A stretch of DNA of 31,284 nucleotides from Methanothrix sp. (lineage in GTDB: Archaea; Halobacteriota; Methanosarcinia; Methanotrichales; Methanotrichaceae): NCBI GenBank assembly GCA_011620785.1, contig WOYM01000053.1, positions 1 through 31,284 of the forward strand. Reading direction: 5' to 3'. The translations under genes were made by a program, and so were the position numbers. Position 1 is the first letter of the stretch, and each line of letters opens with the position of its first letter. The notes beneath the pieces were generated by a model, which was not told the origin of the DNA, ran no database searches, and worked only from the letters and a program-made list of their open reading frames with translations. Below are positions 1 to 8,053 of the stretch, piece by piece.

Positions 1-39
1 ATCGACAAGATAATCTTCTGCTAAGTCAGTTATATTCAT
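1..39 (-). CDS. start of an unidentified gene, continues off the left edge
   Basis: On the minus strand an ATG at 39-37 is preceded by a clear ribosome binding site (AGGAGG on the minus strand, positions 51-56, 11 nt upstream). It opens a frame of 13 residues, MNITDLAEDYLVD, before the window ends. Too little is visible to name a family. The gene lies next to a truncated permease stub, so it may belong to an inserted element whose end lies between 40 and 190; this is inference only. Confidence 0.45.
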   Translation of the reverse strand, partial: MNITDLAEDYLVD

Positions 40-185
40 GGCTCTGTGTTCCTCCTGAGTTTTGTGACTTGGGGATGCAGGGCCAATTATAATATCCTGT
101 AGAATAACTTGTCGCCATCTCGCAGACAACAAGTCGGTTTCTGCTACGGAATATTCCTGTAAATTTTACAGCAAAATCGTCTCGC

Positions 186-389
186 TACCGAACCTTCTTC
201 TCCCTGACCTACCTTCCGCCAGACTTGAAGTATGTCATCTACCTGCTGCCTCTCACACATGCAAGCATTTGCCTGCGAGCCTCGCTCTTGGGACAGACCG
301 TTCCTGATGCCTCTATTTTTGCCCTGGTGGCCTTCTTGGCCCTCTTTTCCGGAGCATCTCTTCTGGTCTTGAGAAGAAAGGACGCCTGA
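186..389 (+). pseudogene. C-terminal remnant of an ABC-2 type permease
   Basis: This frame ends at TGA 387-389 and encodes TFFSLTYLPPDLKYVIYLLP followed by LTHASICLRASLLGQ and a last hydrophobic helix ending LLVLRRKDA. It aligns with the last 65 or so residues of the intact ABC-2 permease at 1629-2366, which reads TFFSVSQVPFGLKMALYALP and then LTHSSLFLRAA. No start codon or upstream part of the permease is present. Sequence before about 190 does not continue the homology, so the gene was cut here. The stub points in the opposite direction to the intact paralogue and is presumably non-functional. It is the end of a second DrrB-like gene, not a short gene in its own right. Confidence 0.7.
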
Positions 390-425
390 GATGGAGAATA
401 AGTCGATCGCGATATCTCTCTTATC

Positions 426-1571
426 TCATGCTGTTACAGGATATCCCAGCACCGCTCCCTCGGGATATTCCACTTCCAGGAATTGCTCCAGATACTCCCG
501 ATAGATCTTCTCAGGATCTATATCCATCTCGGGGTGCAGCCACGCCGTGCAATAGGCGAGGCCCACGATGCCGTCAGGTCCCCAGGCGATCTCAGTGCTC
601 AGCAGATGGACCCTGTTGTTCTTCGACGCATCCAGATTGCTCCATCCCGGACGTTCCTCCAGATAGCCATTCAGGACCTGATCAGCTTCTTTTGTGCTGT
701 TCCAGCCCGCCTTTCCGCCTCCCGGTGCCAGAAGCTTGATTATGACATCCGGGTTCTCCTTGAGGATCCATTCGCTGTCCAGCTTGGGGTACTCATTGAG
801 GCCGGCCACATAATCATGGATCGCCTGATCATAGCTGCCACGCCACTGCAGGTATTCGTCCGCCTCCTCATTCTTATCCAGGATGAATCCCAGAGTCCTC
901 ATCTCCGAGCGCATGATGTCCTCCCGGTAGAGATCAAGGCCGAGAACAGCAATGCCAGCAGGCCTGAGACTCTCCTCCAGCAAGGTGGCCCGATCCAGGT
1001 TGGCAGAGGTGATCACTATATCCGGTTTCAATTTGACAATGGCCTCGCTATCGGGGGCAGACCATGTTCCTACTGCCGGCTTATCTGCCAGATCCTGATA
1101 GTAGTACCCTTCTTTAATGTCTGAGGATACCCCTACCATCATATCCTGTGCCTTGAGGATCTTGGCGGCCTCATTCCTGTAGGTGCCCAGAGCGATTATG
1201 GATTTCACCGGCAGGGATACGGTGACATTCCTGCCGATGGAGTCGGAGACTGTAAGCTCCGTTTCCTCTCCTCTGATGATCTCATTTATCCGCTCGATGT
1301 CCTGGGAATCGATTCTGCCGTCGATGTTGGCATCGGAAAGCTTCGTGGCCTTGCTCATCCCGTCGATTACCGCCTGGACATAGGTGGCATCTGCCTCGTC
1401 GATCCTGTCGTTCATATCGGCATTGCCGAATATGCTCAAGAGATCCTGGCCGTCTTCATCGGCAGACGCTGCTGGGCAGAGAAGAGAAATGGCGATCAGG
1501 GTGACGCAGCTACACCATAATATCGGCAGTTTAAACGATCTATTCATGTTACTGCATTTAAAAATATTCAT
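426..1571 (-). CDS. iron-complex/cobalamin-type ABC substrate-binding protein (SBP1), dockerin-like N-terminus, internal block missing
   Basis: A 381-residue secreted protein. A signal peptide (hydrophobic stretch about residues 14-35, ending PAASA) is followed by two EF-hand/dockerin-like loops (NADMNDRIDEAD and DANIDGRIDSQD) and then a FepB/BtuF-like (COG0614) domain starting near VSDSIGRNVTVSLPVKSIIA. Such proteins deliver ferric, cobalamin or heme-type ligands to FecCD permeases. The linker helix runs to HDYVAGL and then jumps straight to NEYPKLDSEWILKENPDVII. The strand and GG(N/R)NI segment that normally lies between, and is present in SBP2 at 5514-6731, is absent, a loss of roughly 45 residues in frame near 795-803. 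The protein may therefore be inactive. A TATA box lies at 1605-1612. Met9 is an alternative start. No Shine-Dalgarno is visible. Confidence 0.85.
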   Translation of the reverse strand: MNIFKCSNMNRSFKLPILWCSCVTLIAISLLCPAASADEDGQDLLSIFGNADMNDRIDEADATYVQAVIDGMSKATKLSDANIDGRIDSQDIERINEIIRGEETELTVSDSIGRNVTVSLPVKSIIALGTYRNEAAKILKAQDMMVGVSSDIKEGYYYQDLADKPAVGTWSAPDSEAIVKLKPDIVITSANLDRATLLEESLRPAGIAVLGLDLYREDIMRSEMRTLGFILDKNEEADEYLQWRGSYDQAIHDYVAGLNEYPKLDSEWILKENPDVIIKLLAPGGGKAGWNSTKEADQVLNGYLEERPGWSNLDASKNNRVHLLSTEIAWGPDGIVGLAYCTAWLHPEMDIDPEKIYREYLEQFLEVEYPEGAVLGYPVTA

Positions 1572-1579
1572 AACTCATC

Positions 1580-1619
1580 ACAATAATTTGCCTGAACTAT
1601 TGTAGATATAAATCTTTCC
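1580..1619 (-). promoter_or_regulatory. promoter of SBP1 with inverted repeat
   Basis: On the minus strand a purine-rich BRE-like GGAAAGA (1613-1619) and TATA-like TTTATATC (1605-1612) lie about 35-45 nt before the ATG. Between the TATA and the expected transcription start sits an inverted repeat ACAATA-N12-TATTGT (1580-1603), placed where a repressor could act. The promoter reading is by position and consensus; the operator role is inference. Confidence 0.45.
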
Positions 1620-1628
1620 ATAGCTCTG

Positions 1629-2366
1629 CTAAACGCTCATCCTCCTGAGGGCCATCATCCCTCCGCCCAAAAATAACAGGAAGAAGAGGAAAAGAACCAT
1701 GAACGATGACCAGGGAAGAGGCTGGTCCAACGCAGCCGCTCTCAGAAATAGGCTGGAGTGGGTGAGTGGAAGGGCGTACAGCGCCATCTTAAGCCCGAAG
1801 GGAACCTGGGAGACGGAGAAGAAGGTTCCGCCCAGGAAGGTCATCGGCATGAGAATCAGGCTGCCAAATGTGGCCATATCCTCATGAGATCGGGCCAGCA
1901 GTGCAGCCAGAACACCCAGAAAGGCAAAGGTCAAGCAGCTAAGCAGCAATCCCAATACAAAGGGCAGAGTGATATGAATATGCCTGGCGATGAGAAAGGC
2001 CACGAGCAAGAACGCTACCGAGCTCAGTATACCCCTCACCACCCCAATCAGCGCTTTTCCCAAGAGAATGGAGGGCAGTCCCACCGGGGCCATGAGACAT
2101 TCGTCAAAGCTCTTGAAATAGAGTCGATCGACATTGAGCCTGGTGCCGGCTCCATTGAAGCTGGTGGTCATGGCGGTCAGAGCGATGATTCCCGGTATCA
2201 CGAAATCAAGATAGCTGGTTCCGTTCATATCTATCCCGCGACCCAGGCCCCAGCCAAAGGCCACCAGATAGAGAAGCGGGCTCATCAGGGTGGTGAGAAG
2301 ATAGCGAGGCCAGCGCCGCTTGAGCGCTGCCAGGTCCGACCAGAGTATGCTGAAGGCATCGATCAT
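1629..2366 (-). CDS. ABC-2 type transporter permease (DrrB-like)
   Basis: A 245-residue integral membrane protein with about six hydrophobic segments, of the ABC-2 membrane family (COG0842, daunorubicin-resistance DrrB type). It contains the typical stretch MPMTFLGGTFFSVSQVPFG and, near the C-terminus, LYALPLTHSSLFLRAAALDQ. It begins one nucleotide after the stop of the ATPase at 2368-3228, so the two are translated as a pair and should form one exporter. The substrate cannot be read from sequence. Its C-terminus is matched by the stub at 186-389, so this locus once held two such permeases. Length is normal for the family. Confidence 0.9.
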   Translation of the reverse strand: MIDAFSILWSDLAALKRRWPRYLLTTLMSPLLYLVAFGWGLGRGIDMNGTSYLDFVIPGIIALTAMTTSFNGAGTRLNVDRLYFKSFDECLMAPVGLPSILLGKALIGVVRGILSSVAFLLVAFLIARHIHITLPFVLGLLLSCLTFAFLGVLAALLARSHEDMATFGSLILMPMTFLGGTFFSVSQVPFGLKMALYALPLTHSSLFLRAAALDQPLPWSSFMVLFLFFLLFLGGGMMALRRMSV

Positions 2367-2367
2367 G

Positions 2368-3228
2368 CTAGTCTCCCATCACCTTTTCACCGGTCAGCTC
2401 GATGAATACGTCCTCCAGGTTGGACTCTCGCATGACCACCCTCTCCGAGCCTGGAAGATCCTGAATAAACCGGGAGGCACTTGATCGATCCGAAAAGTAG
2501 CGGTAAGTTGTGCCGCACGCCGCCCCCTGCATCTCTACCGCTATCATTCCCAGCCTTTGCCGCAGATCCAGAGGGCTTCCCAGAGCTATGAGCCTGCCGT
2601 GATGAAGGACCCCAACCCGCTGACACAAGGCCTCGGCCTCTTCGATATAGTGGGTGGTCAAGAAGACCGTCGAGCCTTCTAGGTTCATCCTGCGGATGAG
2701 ATCCCAGACCCGGCGTCTGGTTTGAGCGTCCAATCCCACCGTCGGCTCATCCAGGAAGAGGAGCTTGGGGCTGTGGATGAGCGCCCGGGCTATCATGGCC
2801 CTCCTCTTCATTCCCCCAGAGACGCTATCGATGAGCTGATCAGAGTGATCGGACAGCCCCACATAATCGAGCAGTTCCGCGATCCTCTCCTTTCGTTCCC
2901 TGGATTGGAGGTGGTGCAGCCGGGCATGAAGCTCCAGGTTCTCGCCGATGGTCAGATCCCGGTTCAGGCTCAAGTGCTGCTGAACCACGCCAAACTCCGA
3001 CTTCACTCTGGACGGGTCCTTTGCCACATCGATGCCGTTGATAAAAACCCGTCCGGACGAGGGCTTGGTGAGGGTGGTAAGGATGCGAATGGTGGTGGTC
3101 TTGCCAGCTCCATTTGGCCCCAAGAAGCCGAAGAGTTCTCCCTGTCCTACCTCAAGATTCAAGTTATCTACTACCTTCTTCCTCGAGTACTCCTTGCTCA
3201 GGCCCGATATCTCGATCATACTGCTCAT
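2368..3228 (-). CDS. ABC transporter ATP-binding protein (DrrA/CcmA-like)
   Basis: A 286-residue ABC ATPase that powers the permease encoded just downstream. Visible motifs are Walker A GPNGAGKTT (residues 37-45), Q-loop VVQQHLSLN, signature VSGGMKRR, Walker B LLFLDEPT and H-loop TTHYIEEAE. The C-terminal extension ending SNLEDVFIELTGEK is characteristic of the DrrA/ABC-2 group (COG1131), so this is not the FecE/BtuD-type ATPase needed by the FecCD permeases elsewhere in the window. Only 49 nt separate it from the stop of the ChlI-ChlD gene, so it may share that transcript; an AT-rich stretch at 3229-3265 could also hold its own promoter. Start MSSM; Met4 is an alternative. Confidence 0.92.
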   Translation of the reverse strand: MSSMIEISGLSKEYSRKKVVDNLNLEVGQGELFGFLGPNGAGKTTTIRILTTLTKPSSGRVFINGIDVAKDPSRVKSEFGVVQQHLSLNRDLTIGENLELHARLHHLQSRERKERIAELLDYVGLSDHSDQLIDSVSGGMKRRAMIARALIHSPKLLFLDEPTVGLDAQTRRRVWDLIRRMNLEGSTVFLTTHYIEEAEALCQRVGVLHHGRLIALGSPLDLRQRLGMIAVEMQGAACGTTYRYFSDRSSASRFIQDLPGSERVVMRESNLEDVFIELTGEKVMGD

Positions 3229-3277
3229 TAATCGTATTTATTAATTCTATATTTCTGTTATAATCTCTATAATCGCA

Positions 3278-5320
3278 TTATGTTGCAGCATACTCATTTA
3301 TGGCAGCATCATCGAACAGAAGCTTCTGCTCTTCATCTACAATCCTGAGCAGGGACTCCGGGGTTAAGCTGGATAGGGGATAGTACTTTCCCTGACACTG
3401 ATCCGCGATCTGATGGCAATAGCCTAAACGCATATCCAGGAAGGAGCTGTCTACGACCTCACTGTCGATGACGATGGTATGGATCCCCAGGTGCTTTATT
3501 CTTTCTGAGATCGCCATCAGCTCGTCTTTGATCTTTCCACCCATTCCCTCATTAGCCCTGCCATCGGATATGAGAACCATCATCAGTTTGCTCTCCTCAT
3601 CCTTTCTCAGTTCTCCCTGCAAGAGCTGCAATCCGCGGGAGAGGCCGGCGGATAGAGGTGTCTTGCCCCCGGTGGGAAGCTCCCGCAAGCGGCCAAGGGC
3701 CAGATCCACGCTGGTGCAGGGGGGAAGTATGATCTCGGCTTCCTTTCCTTTGAAGGCTATCATGCCGATCTTGTCTCTCTTCTGGTAGGAGTCCATTAGC
3801 AGGGAGAGAACTGCACCCTTGGTGCTCTCCATCCTCTGATTGGCCCCCATGGATCCACTGGCATCTACCACGAAGAGGACTACTGCGGAGGTCTTGCCTA
3901 CTCTCTCCTTCTCCCGTATATCCTCGCCCTTCACGATGATGGCGTTGGGGCCGGATCTGATCCTTTGATAGGGGGCAGCGGCACGAATGGTGGCATCAAT
4001 GGCAATATCTTTTCCTTCCTGGGGCATTTTCTGGCGCAGATACCGGCCGCGGTTGCGCAGAGCCAGTGTATTCATCCTCCTGCCGCTGGTCTTGCGGCGG
4101 GCGATCCGGTCCCTCTTGCGGGGCATCGTTATGGCACGCACATCGATAGGCGTGCCGATCTCGAATATCCTCTCTTGGGGCTTAGCAGCCTGTTTTTGAT
4201 CCGTGTCCTTTTGTTCCGACGGCTCCTGTGGTTGTTGCTCATTCTTCTTCTGCTGCTCGGGCTTTTGATCTTGATGCTGGTGTTCATGCTGCTTCTGAGA
4301 CATGGACTTCTCCAGCCGTTCCTTGTTCAGCGTGGGCGGCTCAAATGGCCTGCTCCTCATCCTATGGGCCAGGGCCAGCTCCATGGCTTTCTTGACATCC
4401 TCCTGGTTGACTTCGGTCCTACCATCGAAGGCGGCGATGGTCTTGGCGGTTCTGGTGATGACTATCTCCGCTCGGTGCGTCTTGACTCCAAGATCGATGC
4501 AGGTGGAAGCGATTAAACGGAGGAGGTCATCGCTCATGTTCACTTTCCTGAGGATCTTGCGGGCCTGGGATATCTTCTCCTTTAATTCCGCCCGGCTTCC
4601 TTGGCTCTTTTCCGTAAATCCATCGGGATCGGCATCAAATGCTTCCGCCATCTTGGCGATCTGCATCCTCTGATCTACATCATCGATGCCGATAACGCTC
4701 ACTTGCAGTCCAAATCGGTCCAGAAGCTGGGGTCTGATCTCTCCTTCCTCCGGGTTCATGGTTCCAACCAGGATGAACTTGGAGGGATGAGCTACGGATA
4801 CTCCCTCGCGCTCCACGATGTTGACACCCATGGCAGCCGAATCCAATAGCACATCGGCCACATGATCGTCTAAAAGATTAACCTCGTCAATGTAGAGGAT
4901 GCCCCGATTGCAGGCCGCCAGGATGCCCGGTTCCAGGGCTTTGATGCCTTCTTTGATGGCACGCTCAACATTCAAAGAGCCAACTACTCTGTCCTCTGTT
5001 GCGCCCAATGGTAGATCGATAACAGGTGTCTTTTTATCGATTCCTTTTATCCGGTTTGCCTGGTTCTTCTCAAAACACAGGTCGCACATATCTTCAGGAT
5101 TTCCCGGATCGCAATTGAAGGGGCAGTCTTCCACCACTTGAATATTTTCCAGCAGGTCGGCTAAAGCCCGCACTGCAGTCGATTTAGCAGTGCCCTTATC
5201 GCCTCTGATCAGGACCCCGCCTATGCGGGGATTGATGGCATTTAGAATCAGAGAGAACTTCATGTCATCCTGCCCTACAATGGAGGTAAATGGTATTGTC
5301 TTTCTCTTCAGATGGTGCAT
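3278..5320 (-). CDS. fused ChlI/ChlD-type AAA+ and vWA chelatase motor subunit
   Basis: About 680 residues joining the ATPase and vWA halves of Mg-/Co-chelatase in one chain (BchI plus BchD like). Numbered from an upstream ATG at 5326, Walker A is GDKGTAKST (42-50), Walker B ILYIDE (143-148), a Gln/Lys-rich linker covers about 340-385, and the vWA MIDAS motif DASGS is at 488-492. Four cysteines (68, 72, 81, 84; CPFNC and CDLC) form a possible metal-binding insert. Together with a large CobN/ChlH-type subunit such motors drive ATP-dependent metal insertion into tetrapyrroles; the only large subunit here is cobN at 8050. A Shine-Dalgarno AAAGGAG directly abuts ATG 5326 but is ideally spaced (6 nt) from ATG 5320, so the latter is preferred. 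Transcribed divergently from SBP2. Confidence 0.9.
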   Translation of the reverse strand: MHHLKRKTIPFTSIVGQDDMKFSLILNAINPRIGGVLIRGDKGTAKSTAVRALADLLENIQVVEDCPFNCDPGNPEDMCDLCFEKNQANRIKGIDKKTPVIDLPLGATEDRVVGSLNVERAIKEGIKALEPGILAACNRGILYIDEVNLLDDHVADVLLDSAAMGVNIVEREGVSVAHPSKFILVGTMNPEEGEIRPQLLDRFGLQVSVIGIDDVDQRMQIAKMAEAFDADPDGFTEKSQGSRAELKEKISQARKILRKVNMSDDLLRLIASTCIDLGVKTHRAEIVITRTAKTIAAFDGRTEVNQEDVKKAMELALAHRMRSRPFEPPTLNKERLEKSMSQKQHEHQHQDQKPEQQKKNEQQPQEPSEQKDTDQKQAAKPQERIFEIGTPIDVRAITMPRKRDRIARRKTSGRRMNTLALRNRGRYLRQKMPQEGKDIAIDATIRAAAPYQRIRSGPNAIIVKGEDIREKERVGKTSAVVLFVVDASGSMGANQRMESTKGAVLSLLMDSYQKRDKIGMIAFKGKEAEIILPPCTSVDLALGRLRELPTGGKTPLSAGLSRGLQLLQGELRKDEESKLMMVLISDGRANEGMGGKIKDELMAISERIKHLGIHTIVIDSEVVDSSFLDMRLGYCHQIADQCQGKYYPLSSLTPESLLRIVDEEQKLLFDDAAINEYAAT

Positions 5321-5431
5321 TGTCATCTCCTTTTTTTCAGCGTGTCGTTTTCGTATTTAAGGTTTTATGTTGTATTAAAAAGTACTATTTCTTAAATTAC
5401 TATTATGTTTTTGTAGAATTTATTATGATTG

Positions 5432-5462
5432 AGTAATACTATTACCAAAAGACTTATTAATA
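5432..5462 (+). promoter_or_regulatory. operator/promoter element, copy 1 (GTAAT-N3-ATTAC plus TATA)
   Basis: A perfect inverted repeat GTAAT-ACT-ATTAC (5433-5445) is followed directly by CCAAAAGA (BRE-like) and CTTATTAATA (TATA-like, 5453-5462). The 31-nt block recurs at 11912-11942 with only two mismatches, upstream of permease 2. The palindrome abuts the BRE, where a bound regulator would control TFB/TBP access. It lies about 50 nt before SBP2. The divergent chelatase gene may share control: its promoter region carries an AGTAAT half-site on the minus strand at 5396-5401. The regulator is not identified. Confidence 0.75.
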
Positions 5463-5513
5463 CGTGTATAAGATAATCTCGCAGATTTCGAGGATGGAAT
5501 TTAGGGAATAGAC

Positions 5514-6731
5514 ATGAGGATGATGTACGGTTTGGTTTTGTTTTTCTGCGTTTTCAATCTTTTAGGGCTTGCAGCCGCCTACCAGGCGGTAACAGTTTCT
5601 GGGGACACGAATGGTGACAAAGTGATCTCGTCAGAAGAATTGAAGGTTGCAGAAACGGATTTCAAGGATGGAAGGATCAGCTCGGAAGAGCTTGAGAAGA
5701 TCAGGCTCATCCATGAGAGCTATCCTCGGAATATCGATGACTCGACGGGCAACGAGATAACGATCTATAAGCCTATCGAAAGGATCGCTGTATTGACTAC
5801 GGAGGATTATGAGATACTGCGCACCCTCAATAGCACAGACAAAATTGTCGCTGCCAGCAAGTACGTTGTGCAGAGCACAGAGCAGGGCTGCGGAGAACTT
5901 TATGCCGATGGCGCAGGCTTTGTCAACATTGGCTCTCCCGTATCTTCGGTTGACTGGGAGGCCTTGATTAAGTCCAGCCCTGATCTTGTCATAACATATA
6001 TGAGCAGCCCCAAGCAGGAAGATCTGGATCAGAATCTCAAGGATACCAATATCACCGTGATGCGTTTGGATTCAGGAAACATATCTCAGTATGCCGATAT
6101 CATCGACAAAATGGGCTATCTTCTCGATAGAAATGATGAGGCAAAAAAATACAATCGGTTCTTTGAAGAGAAGCTCGGCAAATACCTGAATGCTGTGTCT
6201 GGGCTCTCCACCAGTGAGAGGCCTATGGTCTATCTGGAAGCGGACTTCGGAGGCGGCCAGACCTATTACACCTGCGGCTCGGGTCATGCCCATAATGCCC
6301 TCCTCGTGGCGGCCGGCGGGAACAATATATTCTCAGAATTGCAGGGATTCAAGCAGGTTGATCCAGAATCAGTCGCCGTGAAGAATCCGGAAATCATTCT
6401 TCGCTATAAATATCTCAAGGACAGTCCGGGAATAGACAAAGATTTGAGCGACACCGCTGCTCTTGAGGCTTTAACAGATGATATGCTCGGCCGGACTGAA
6501 TTGAACAGAACTCCTGCCGTGAAAAACAAAAAGGTTTATTTGTTCACCTGGGACTGCACCAAGGGCGGTGGAAGGTTCTATTTGGGCATGGGCTACTTGG
6601 GAAAATGGCTGCAGCCCGAGATATTCCAGGACTATAGTCCCCGCGAGGCATATCAGGAATACCTCAAGGAGTTCCAGAATGCAGATGTCGATGTAGTAAA
6701 TAAGGGTGTCTTTGTCTATCCAGAGGCATAA
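5514..6731 (+). CDS. iron-complex/cobalamin-type ABC substrate-binding protein (SBP2) with EF-hand/dockerin-like N-terminus
   Basis: A 405-residue secreted binding protein (COG0614). The N-terminal signal segment (MRMMYGLVLFFCVFNLLGLA) is followed by an EF-hand/dockerin-like loop DTNGDKVISSEEL and a shortened second one FKDGRISSEEL, then the ligand-binding fold from about residue 75 (ITIYKPIERIAVLTTEDYEI). The linker helix, the second lobe and the motif VAAGGNNIFSEL are all present, so unlike SBP1 it looks complete. It is followed after 3 nt by FecCD permease 1, so the pair is an operon under the operator at 5432-5462. The ligand is unknown; nearby chelatase genes suggest a metal complex or tetrapyrrole. 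The start has only a weak upstream TAGGGA. Confidence 0.92.
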   Translation: MRMMYGLVLFFCVFNLLGLAAAYQAVTVSGDTNGDKVISSEELKVAETDFKDGRISSEELEKIRLIHESYPRNIDDSTGNEITIYKPIERIAVLTTEDYEILRTLNSTDKIVAASKYVVQSTEQGCGELYADGAGFVNIGSPVSSVDWEALIKSSPDLVITYMSSPKQEDLDQNLKDTNITVMRLDSGNISQYADIIDKMGYLLDRNDEAKKYNRFFEEKLGKYLNAVSGLSTSERPMVYLEADFGGGQTYYTCGSGHAHNALLVAAGGNNIFSELQGFKQVDPESVAVKNPEIILRYKYLKDSPGIDKDLSDTAALEALTDDMLGRTELNRTPAVKNKKVYLFTWDCTKGGGRFYLGMGYLGKWLQPEIFQDYSPREAYQEYLKEFQNADVDVVNKGVFVYPEA

Positions 6732-6734
6732 GCA

Positions 6735-7814
6735 ATGTCATCTGTGTATTCCAAGAAAAAACCAGGCACAGATTTGAGGGCAGAGTATCAGAAGTTCATT
6801 GGCAAAAAGATGCTCTTTCTCATTTCACTCATTTTTGGTATAATTCTATTAGCAGGCTATGCAGCCACAAGAGGTTCGGCAGACATCAGCGTCGTTGATG
6901 TTTACACAACCATTATAGCCAAGTTTTTGCCTGGCCACTTTGAGACCACCTGGTTCTCGGATACAATTGTCTGGGGTCTGCGTCTGCATCGCATTCTTCT
7001 GGCTATTGTGGGTGGCATAGGTCTTGCCATTGCGGGAGCTGTAATGCAGGGCATTCTCAAGAATCCACTGGCCAGTCCATTCACATTAGGCATTGCTTCT
7101 GCAGCAGGATTTGGTGCCGCTTTGGCCATAGTCCTGGGAGCAGGATTCGTAGGAGGTGAGTATCTCATCATTTTCAATGCCTTCATCTTCACACTTCTTG
7201 CCTCCTTGAGCGTTTATGGCCTGGCAAAGTACAAGGGCATCACGCCCGAGACGATGATCCTGGCGGGCATAGCCGTCATGTACCTCTTCTCGGCCATGAC
7301 CTCCTTCCTGCAATACGTAGGGCAGGCAGAGCAAGTGCAAGAGGTGGTCTTCTGGATGATGGGCTCCCTCGGAAGGTCTTCCTGGGATAAGGTCTGGGTG
7401 GTAACCGCAGTCATTGCCGCATGTTTTCCCTATCTGCTACTCAAATCGTGGGATATCAATGCTTTGGGGGCAGGCGACGAGACTGCCAAGAGCCTGGGGG
7501 TGGATGTGGAGAAGACCCGGGTTATATGCATGGTGCTGGTCTCGCTCATCACAGCGAGCGTTATCTGCTTCACGGGAACCATCGGCTTCATCGGCCTTGT
7601 TGCCCCCCATATCACGCGCATGGTGATAGGAGGAGACCACAGGTTCCTGCTCCCGGCGTCAGCACTGGTCGGAGGACTCTTGTTGCTGGCTGCAGATACC
7701 GTGGCGAGAACCATAATGGCGCCAGTGATTCTGCCGGTGGGAATAATGACCTCATTCCTGGGAGTGCCATTCTTCGTCTATCTGTTCATGCGCCGAAAGA
7801 AGCAGTTCTGGTAA
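6735..7814 (+). CDS. FecCD/BtuC-type ABC transporter permease 1
   Basis: A 359-residue polytopic membrane protein of the FecCD family (COG0609), with about ten hydrophobic segments. Family landmarks are GLRLHRILLAIVGG, GAVMQGILKNPLASPFTLGI, the coupling-helix region LGVDVEKTR, and GTIGFIGLVAPHITRM near the C-terminus. It should form the membrane channel for ligand delivered by SBP2, whose stop lies 3 nt upstream. It is very similar over its whole length to permease 2 at 12131-13246, including the cytoplasmic stretch LRAEYQKFIGKKMLF, so one arose by duplication. No ATP-binding partner gene lies beside it. Two hairpins and a T-run follow the stop, ending the transcript. Confidence 0.94.
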   Translation: MSSVYSKKKPGTDLRAEYQKFIGKKMLFLISLIFGIILLAGYAATRGSADISVVDVYTTIIAKFLPGHFETTWFSDTIVWGLRLHRILLAIVGGIGLAIAGAVMQGILKNPLASPFTLGIASAAGFGAALAIVLGAGFVGGEYLIIFNAFIFTLLASLSVYGLAKYKGITPETMILAGIAVMYLFSAMTSFLQYVGQAEQVQEVVFWMMGSLGRSSWDKVWVVTAVIAACFPYLLLKSWDINALGAGDETAKSLGVDVEKTRVICMVLVSLITASVICFTGTIGFIGLVAPHITRMVIGGDHRFLLPASALVGGLLLLAADTVARTIMAPVILPVGIMTSFLGVPFFVYLFMRRKKQFW

Positions 7815-7887
7815 AGCCGCCTTATGTGCGGCTCACCAGGAATCCGTATCAAGCGCTGAGGCCCTGATCAACCTCAGCTTTTTTTTT
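7815..7887 (+). terminator. terminator after SBP2-permease 1
   Basis: Two hairpins follow the stop codon: AGCCGC-N7-GCGGCT (7815-7833) and GCTGAGG-N10-CCTCAGC (7855-7878). The second is followed by nine T (7879-7887), the classical archaeal/bacterial intrinsic terminator shape. It separates the SBP2 operon from cobN. Confidence 0.75.
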
Positions 7888-7969
7888 ATTAAGATCTAAT
7901 TTCATTTAACATCAGAATCGAAATAGTTAATACTAAGAACAGATAAATCAAATAATTTGGTGATAAAAT

Positions 7970-8053
7970 ATGACCCGATCGAAAATACATAAGACCATTT
8001 TTAGGCAGCAGCCCACGGGCCTGAAATACTCAATTGAGACGGAGAAATCATGA
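7970..8053 (+). CDS. 27-residue leader ORF overlapping cobN start
   Basis: ATG at 7970 opens a 27-codon frame (MTRSKIHKTIFRQQPTGLKY, then SIETEKS) whose TGA stop overlaps the cobN ATG as ATGA. A GGTG lies about 8 nt upstream. The geometry is that of translational coupling, but the peptide matches nothing I recognise and the overlap could be chance. A similar arrangement occurs before permease 2. Confidence 0.35.
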   Translation: MTRSKIHKTIFRQQPTGLKYSIETEKS

